NCBI GenBank assembly: GCA_031763025.1
Contig: JASSKH010000007.1
Location: 7,083,930 to 7,147,929, forward strand
Reading direction: 5' to 3'
Length of the DNA stretch: 64,000 nucleotides
Origin: Macrocystis pyrifera
Taxonomy: Eukaryota > Sar > Phaeophyceae > Laminariales > Laminariaceae
Shown one piece after another: positions 57,273-64,000 of this stretch. Positions within the stretch are counted from its first letter, which is position 1, and each line of letters begins with the position of its first letter. The notes under the pieces were generated by a model. That model did no database searches, was not told where the DNA came from, and saw only the letters and a program-made list of their open reading frames with translations. A program made the translations under genes and the position numbers.

Positions 57273-60200
57273 ATGAACCGGGGCGGCGCTTCTTCCGTGT
57301 TTAACTCCGCAGTTCGCCGCGCCGCGACCGCACGGGCTGGCAACGGGCCTGTCCAGAGACGCGTCCTCGCACAGCAGCAACAGCAGCGGGCGTTCATCAA
57401 ACCCGCGTACAACCTAGCCAAGAAGGTGAGAACATACCGAGTTGAAGTTCGTACGGTTTCGTGGAACATCTCTGATATCTTGATCCTGATCTCGAGAGAC
57501 CCCTCAACAACTCAGATACCTCGCGCTGGTCGTGGCTCGGTACGCTGTCAGTGTACGGGGTACCCTGCCGCCCGCCCTCTTGAGGTGATGGTCCCCGGGG
57601 CCGTACGAGAGCTTGTGCGAGAGCAGGATAATCCTAGTTGGCTGCGCGTCGTTGTCGGCGGTTTTGTTGCTGTGTTGTTTTTTCGGCGTTGTGATTATTG
57701 GGTAGGTTGAAGTTGCCCCTGGAGGCTTCTTTGTGGAGACCAAGCAACGAGAAGCGGGATGACCTGACTTGCGTGCGGTACGTAGTGCGAGCGAAGCCCG
57801 CGCCCCGGATGACGAGTAGATGTGGTCGAGGTTGGCACAGCGAGAGAGTCGGATGGTGGTTGCATGAGCTTCTCGTGGGGTGAGCGAAAGGTGTCGGTGT
57901 GTTGTTCGGTAGATAATTGTTATTAGAAAACCTGGTAATTATTATTAGGGCGAACATGTGCTTTGTGACGTTCAAAACGACCTCTTTTTTGTCGAAGGCT
58001 CTCGGTCCATCCTTCATCCTTGCCTCCTCGCCACCTCGTTCCGGACGAGTCGCTAATGCGACAGCAGCACCTCATCCCTAGCGGGCGAGATGCGGTTAGT
58101 GACCTTTGCAGGGGGATTCCGTTCTGCGGCCTTTGGCTGGGGCTAAAACGTACCCACAAAAAAAGGGAACTCGGCCGCTCGGCTGAACTATTTTTGGGTT
58201 GGATTTCGTACTTTTTGGACCAATCTCCAACCGCGCCGAAAAAGGCGAGAGCGCCGATAGTTACATCTACTTGATACGCACACTAACTGCTGCTTTACAC
58301 ACAAACATTGCCAACATCACAAGTAACTAGTGTGCACGGCAGCAACAGCTCGTCTCTGCGCGAGCAAGAGCTTGACACCGGCACAGCGGCACCGGGGTAT
58401 GGCCTGTCATCGATACGATGCTGGTATTAATAATTCATGCGCAACATGCTCTTTGATGTGTTTTTTTCGCACCCTTGTGGAGAGTTGTCTCGGGACCGAA
58501 AGACCGCTATGTACAAACTACGGATAGCAAGTGCCTTGAGCGTGTACGTAGGGTATCATGCAGGAGGGGCGGCTGTGGAGGCTCCGCTGCTGTACATACT
58601 TCTGTGATTGCCTGCGTTCAACCTCAAGAGATCACGACCACGGGCGTGCTTTCGTTCCTAGCTTACCCGCTTCAATGGTCCACACGTCAGAATTCGCCAC
58701 CTACCTTCGTATGGCAATACGAGTGACGCAGAACACCGCCCACAAATAAGAACCGAAATAGCTCGGTGGCCCTTGCGGCTGATTGGCGTTCATGACTCAC
58801 GTGCAGCAATACGAGCATATCATACCTGGTATACAGTACGTAGTCCACTGCTGTACCAGGTAGGCGCTCACGTTGGCGTTTGCTTGCTGCGACCCTCATA
58901 CAGCTCTACACGTAGATTACTGCTTAAATGTAAAGCTCTACGAAAGCGAGTCGCACTCGTTAGCACGTTTTTGTTGGTGAAAATCGCGCGGGGGACTGCT
59001 GTTGATAGTCAGATTTACTCGTACTACTACTTGCAGCAATACTGTTAGCTCTGTCACAAGTGCAGCGGCAGCAGCAGTGGTATTGCTTGTCTTGGGGTTC
59101 CAAACCTTCCTCGCACCAGGCCTACTGTAGGCCGCAAAGTACTGTAGAACGTTTTCTAACAAGAAACAAGCACGGCATGTCGTATAATACGCACGGTCAT
59201 GAAGGAAGGACATTTTTACGGCGGCGATACGACTCCCTGCAGTATCAATAGCTGGTACTAGGTACCTGGTGTATGGTGATGAAGGACATTTTTACGGCGA
59301 TGATACGACTGCCTGCAGTATCAATAGCTGGTACCAGGTATCTGGTACGCAGCAGTTTGGGGCAAGTCACTTTTCGGCAGGCGCTATCAACGAGGAAGCA
59401 GCACGCGCACCTCCCGCAACCGAAGAGTCGGCAGGCGCCTCACACACTACACGATACGACGCAACACTCTGCATCCTCCGAACTGCAATTCGTATTTACT
59501 AGGTGTATCTGATGGAGGTCTTATGAATACAAAATACGTTGCGCGCACAATCTTAGTATAAAGTGTCACGCGCACCTTGCAACTTTGATGAGTTTTGACG
59601 AAATTCTCGACCTCGAGGCATATATATATTTTTTTTCTTCAAAAATACAGATGTTGCAGCAGCCGTAGATAGGGAGGCGTTTTTTCTGTGTTTAGGATTG
59701 CCTCGCCCCACTTGACGTTGCTATTAATACGCATGGAAAGATCGGGAAAAATCGTCCCTAAATGTACCATTGGCTTTTGCTTGCGGCAAGAACAGAACGT
59801 CGACGTAGTCGGCGCGGTGGGGATACTGAGGAGGACGACGTCAAGTCCCCGCCACTTTCAACCCAGACCCGCCGCCAAAGTTGGTGGCGGTACCCTTGGC
59901 GTTTTCGTTGAACATGGTGGAAAATCGGCGTCGTTGTCCTCGGCGATTTCGGCGCTGCGAACGTCGACGCGTTTTGTTCCTGCCGCAGCCGAAGGCAATA
60001 AAATACGACACACATCGCGTGAGATAGAAGAGAGATTTATTTATCACGCGTGTGGTTAGATAACACACCCCCTCGCTTGAAGCTGATTTTCCCGGCAAGA
60101 GGTTTAGAGCGCAACTGCCGAGCGATGCGTCTGTGGAAAGAGATCTCGACGAGGTTTTCCCCAAGCCACCACCATTTTGGTTTTGCGTGCGCCCTCCTGT

Positions 60201-63086
60201 TTTTCGGAAAAAACGTGCTCGGCACTTTTTCTCACGGAGGTGTGTTGTCTTGCGTTACACGGTATGCCGACGGTTCCACCCCCGCGTCAAGCCCTCCTGC
60301 CCAGTAGTCGTGCCACTATTTGTCGTAAATAACCACTTTTTTTTTGGGGGGGGGGGGGGTGGGATCAGTTGGATCGACGCCATTTTTTTCTCGTTAACCG
60401 TGTCGTTTTACGGGCTGGAAAACTACTATTACGGGGGACCATAGTAAATAGGACCAAATGCTGTTAGTAAAAATAGGTAAATATATAGGTTTTTGTGTGT
60501 ACCGTAGGTCATATTTACTATGGTGCCCCATGTATATCATACATTCGCACTGCTACTGATGTTGACATTGCGTACCTGGCACACAAGGACTTTTGATCCA
60601 AGTCTGGATTCGGATCACCACAGCCTCCGCTCCCTGCGGAAGTTACACGACTGGTGCGTCGATTAGCCCATGGACTACTCGTACAGCTACGCAGCTAGAG
60701 CAGCACGTAGAACAGGCAGCGCTATTGGTAGTTGTGCCGAAAAGGCTGCGTGTTGAGCTACGTAGCTCTTCATGATGGTCTCCAGCCAGTCAGTACAGTT
60801 TGGTAGTGGTCTGGAACTGCGATATTTCATGTTTTACCACACGTGTATGCACGCCAGAACCGTGATGGCTACGTACATGAACAGTAGTGATGTCGTATAA
60901 AACAGCGCGCACTCCCCGGGCACGCTTGCCCCCCTTTGTCGAACCTCAATCTGGCGGATTCAGGCAAGAGGGTAACAATCTTGAGCTTCTACAGCAGTAG
61001 GCCGGCACGTCCCCGCTTCCCGTCCCAGAACCAAATAATCGCCACCTAAAATATATTGTCGCCTCTTGCGTCGGCCTTACCGACGGCTCTTTTTTAGTGC
61101 TTCATCCTTTCGCGTAATTCTTTGTTTATTTTTCTCCTCCGTAGCCCTTTTCCTCCTCCAACTACCCCCCCCCCTCCTTGGTTCGAACTCCCCCCTCCTT
61201 GCTTGGCTCGACGCTGCCTCTGACGGTGGTGCAGATCACCCCCAAGATCTCAGCCACAGAAGCCGCTGCTCTGGAGGCAGGCACAATCGGGTTCGACCGC
61301 GACATCTTCGACGGGACCGCAAGCCTTGACGGGCTCAAGAAGAAGTACCCGCTCGTGAGCCTCAACGAACGGGAGCAGAAGTTCATCGACAACGAGGTGA
61401 GAGGTTTCCCCGCGGGCGTCCCGCATGCAAGCTTGCTTCCCGTGGGAGCGTGTCCGCGTTTCTGGCTGTCGCTTGCCGTTGTAGTCGGTGCCGCACCGCC
61501 ACGTCTTTTTTGTGGTCTTTTTCGCGGTTTACTTCGTATGCGGCCGGCCGCCTTGCGCTCATCTCTGATACTCATTTACCGCGAAATAGATAATTAATCC
61601 AAGGAATTCCGGCCGACAGGGTATTGGAACTCCGCGGTTTGGTAGTGGTCCATGCAGCGTTTTTTTGTTTTGTTGGTTGTGGTTGTGAGATGATGCGTTG
61701 CTGCTGGTGTCTGGTCGCGCCCTCGGGTCCGCCGAGGGTTTCGTAGTGCGATCGCGTTCTTGGTTGTCACGGGGGCGGTCTGTCGAAGCTCTTATGACTC
61801 CGTCGGCGAGAAGAAGAAGAAGAAGAGAAGCACTCGAAAAGGAAAACGTGCGCAGGTAGCGACGGTGAAAATACTCGGTCCGGTCGTTGCCGCCTTGCGG
61901 GGAAATGCCGACACGTCATTTCGGCTCGATCTAGCAACCGACTATCACACAGCCGATCGTCTAAAATAGCCTACTTTCCCCCGCCTCCTCCCCGCGGGGA
62001 CCTCCGAGAAGCGATGTAGATGTGCGATCAGGGCATCGTTCTTGCGGCTAAAAACAACGAAAAACGTTCTATTGCGAACGGTGTTCCGTGAGTCAAGACG
62101 TACACCGAAGCTCGCACTACTGCTGTGTCCCATCTTTATCCCGTGTCGATGAAAGGGGCAGTCACGCGTTTTTATTTTCGTTTTGTCTGTTTCGCTTCGG
62201 TGTCCCTCGCTCCCTTTTGCTCACCGTCGGTCCTTTCAAAGGTTGAAGAGCTATGCGAGATGCTCGACGACTACCAGATCTCCCAGGACAGGGACCTTCC
62301 GAAGAAGGTGTGGGACTTCATGCGCGAGAAGGGCTTTCTCGGCATGGTCATCCCCCAGGAGTACGGTGAGCGCCTTGCCCGCCTAACTTGGTGGACTTTC
62401 GCCACGCATCGCCCGGTCTGTTTTTATCGATTTTCCGATGCTAAGATGGGATCATCGGAACCCGTTGTACCGACAACCCGTGGACCTACAGTAGGCTACG
62501 AGCTGGGCTGACCAAAAGCGGCTTTTTAGGTGATAAGAGCACATGATCTATTCGTTTTTTTTGTTTTCCTTCGAATTTTGAGCCTAAAAAAAATGGCACG
62601 TGCTTTTTTCCTTCCATGATGGTCTTTACGGAGGAAGAAGTGATTTTTACTGCACCAGGGGGGAGTTTTTTTTTTTTTTTTTTTCGTGAACTAGCACGAG
62701 GCACATTAAAAAAAAAAAACATGGACAAACTATTAATAAAAGGCTGAACTTGGCCAGGCCAGCAGCTCGTATGGCCGGGGGTGTCACTTTTATGGGGGGG
62801 GGGGGTTTCCCCGCGGCTTTTGAGCGCATGGCGCGCGTGGTTACCCTATTTCTCTGCACTTTGTTGGGACTTCGATGCTTATCGGTTTCGTGATATGCAC
62901 CGCCATACATATGAACATGTGGTTTGCTACCGCTGCGCCGACACTATATTTCGAAGTCCGTTTTCGAGTAAGGCGGTCGATGGATTCGGACGAGCCATAG
63001 AAGCATTGTGACGCTTCCGCCTAGCTATTACGGGGGTCCATAGTAAATAGGACCTACGGTACGCACAAAAACCTATATATTTATCT

Positions 63087-63118
<32 letters not shown>

Positions 63119-63994
63119 TTTTAATCATCACTTTTACTTTCCAGCCCACTCGTAGGAGGTTTTACCCTCGACGATCTTCTGGACAAGCCGTGGTCACAGG
63201 TGTCGTCCCTTCTCCCCCCCGGTACGTGCCTTTAGTTTTTTATCGCGCATAGGGTTCAGCATTCCCACTGCTCGTCGATTTTCATCGAATGTACAGCTAA
63301 CTCACGCTCTCGCGCTTTCCGCTAATCAATTTCATGCAAGAAAAAGTCCCTATGAGCATGCACTCGGTGAGACTCGAACTCACGAAATTGATCTTGATAG
63401 GCTCGCGGACCACCTACCAAGCCACCGGGGACGCAGCAATGTTTGGTCCTATTTACTATGGTCCCCCGTAGTAGCAGCATGGGTACCTTGCACTTCCTCC
63501 CCCCTGCGGGAGCTCACACACGCGTTGCTTCGCCGTGTTCGTATTAGCAACTACAGCCAGGCGACAATGCTCACACTTAAGCGACACGCCGAACAATCTG
63601 GGATAGTGAGGTACTATTACGGGGGGTCCATAGTTATTAGGACCAATGGTATACATAAAAACCTACATATTCACCTATTTTTACTAACAATATTTCATCC
63701 TATTTACTATGTATGGTCCCCCGTACGTAATAGGCCGTGACAGGTTGATTTTTTCCCCGCACTAAAGGGTGCCGCACTATCGCGACTATCGCGAGACCAC
63801 GACTGTGTGACGAGTAATAACTGCTGTTTTTTTCTTCCCACGCCGACCGCCGACGCCTGGGATGTTTCAGGCGGCTTGGGCTTCTCTGCCCACGGGCACT
63901 CCCAGGTGGTCCAGAAGATCAGCTGCGCGAGCGGCAGCGCCGCCGTGAGTGTCATGGTGCCCAACTCTCTCGGCCCCGGCGAGCTCCTCCTGCG
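57273..63994 (+). CDS. FadE-type acyl-CoA dehydrogenase, mitochondrial (3' partial)
   Basis: It catalyses the first, FAD-dependent oxidation step of fatty acid beta-oxidation. Exons: 57273-57425, 61235-61396, 62242-62365, 63871-63994; phases match (0, 0, 1, then open at the window edge with a GTAAGC donor). Exon 1 encodes an Arg/Ala/Gln-rich, acid-free presequence starting [20 protein letters not shown], then [11 protein letters not shown]. Exon 2 gives [17 protein letters not shown] and [17 protein letters not shown] sequence. Exon 3 gives [20 protein letters not shown] and [12 protein letters not shown]. Exon 4 gives [20 protein letters not shown] and [14 protein letters not shown]. These are hallmarks of the bacterial FadE branch rather than the shorter mitochondrial ACAD family. 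About 190 residues of a protein usually near 750-800 are in the window; the catalytic Glu and FAD-binding C-terminal half lie beyond it. Intron 1 is 3.8 kb. Confidence 0.9.
59199..59346. repeat. ~75-bp tandem duplication
   Basis: The unit ATGAAGGACATTTTTACGGC...TATCAATAGCTGGTAC occurs twice, each ending in a TACC(A/T)GGTA motif. Confidence 0.85.
60426..60531. mobile_element. Palindromic MITE, copy 5
   Basis: Left end CTATTACGGGGGACCATAGT; right end TTACTATGGTGCCCCAT, slightly decayed. It lies in intron 1 of the FadE-type gene. Confidence 0.8.
63025..63475. mobile_element. Palindromic MITE, copy 6, split by a SINE
   Basis: The left half (63025-63095, CTATTACGGGGGTCCATAGT onward) and right half (63436-63475, TTGGTCCTATTTACTATGG to TAG) are separated by the SINE at 63107-63434 and its poly(T) run. 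Joining the halves restores the usual MITE order. Confidence 0.78.
63096..63434 (-). mobile_element. tRNA-derived SINE, full copy nested in a MITE
   Basis: The minus strand begins GCGTCCCCGGTGGCTTGGTA, with A box GGCTTGGTAGGTGG and B box GAGTTCGAGTCTC. GTGAG and CTCAC pair around the B box as an intact T-arm. The body contains GCGCGATAAAAAACTAAAGG and GTGACCACGGCTTGTCCAGA, and the element ends in a long A-rich tail (T-run at 63096-63122 on the + strand). It is better preserved than the 54-kb copy. Confidence 0.82.
63614..63731. mobile_element. Palindromic MITE, copy 7
   Basis: Left end CTATTACGGGGGGTCCATAG; right end ATGGTCCCCCGTACGTAATA with small insertions. It lies in the FadE-type intron 62366-63870. 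Confidence 0.75.
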
Positions 63995-64000
63995 GTAAGC

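Larger units (their letters stand above)
57426..61234 (+). other. First intron of the FadE-type gene
   Basis: No exon was recognised between the phase-0 donor GTGAGA and acceptor GGTGCAG. It holds a tandem duplication (59199-59346), MITE copy 5, poly(G) at 60343-60359 and a short dispersed repeat around 60130-60205. Confidence 0.6.

Noticed and set aside
59688..60059. 123-codon frame in the FadE-type intron
   Set aside because: Open on both strands with no domain; lies wholly inside a well-supported intron.
1..64000. CRISPR arrays, operons, ribosome binding sites, phage genes
   Set aside because: The window is eukaryotic; direct repeats found are tandem duplications or transposons without regular spacers.

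Overview
The window is nuclear DNA of a eukaryotic alga, most likely a stramenopile (brown-alga-like) or another lineage with a red-derived complex plastid. Genes are split into short exons with GT-AG introns (typical junction G|GTGAG...CAG|G). One intron is about 10.6 kb. Introns and intergenic DNA are full of short transposons, fold-backs and poly(G)/poly(C) runs. A PebA-type bilin reductase, a predicted plastid-targeted Rieske oxygenase carrying a PAP/fibrillin domain, and two N-termini with a signal peptide ending next to Phe (the rule for complex plastids) support the assignment. The exact taxon is inference.

Layout: (1) 2.5-4.25 kb, +, ferredoxin-dependent bilin reductase, 5' end not found. 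(2) 7.5-10.46 kb, +, RluA-type pseudouridine synthase, three exons, a ~520-bp hairpin in intron 1 and a frame break at a G-run. (3) 12.4-25.3 kb, -, Sec14/CRAL-TRIO protein, four exons; its first intron holds a 2.7-kb inverted repeat, a tRNA-derived SINE and other repeats. (4) 28.6-41.8 kb, +, Rieske non-haem iron oxygenase fused to a PAP/fibrillin domain; one intron holds a dead LINE-type reverse transcriptase. (5) 47.65-51.2 kb, -, guanylate kinase. (6) 56.5-56.84 kb, -, possible first exon of a plastid-targeted protein. (7) 57.27 kb to the right edge, +, mitochondrial FadE-type acyl-CoA dehydrogenase, truncated by the window. Genes 6 and 7 look divergent from one ~430-bp promoter.

The genes are not an operon or pathway. 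Loose themes are plastid pigment/lipid metabolism (bilin reductase, Rieske-fibrillin), lipid handling (Sec14, FadE) and housekeeping (guanylate kinase, pseudouridine synthase). Exons were joined by protein homology, matching intron phase and splice consensus; no transcript evidence was available.

The repeat landscape is rich: a palindromic ~110-bp MITE family (seven loci between 50.5 and 63.7 kb), a tRNA-derived SINE family (one copy nested inside a MITE), a second SINE with a different tRNA head, several TIR elements, two very long hairpins and a poly(C)-flanked repeat found in introns of two genes. The most interesting single object is the Rieske-fibrillin fusion.
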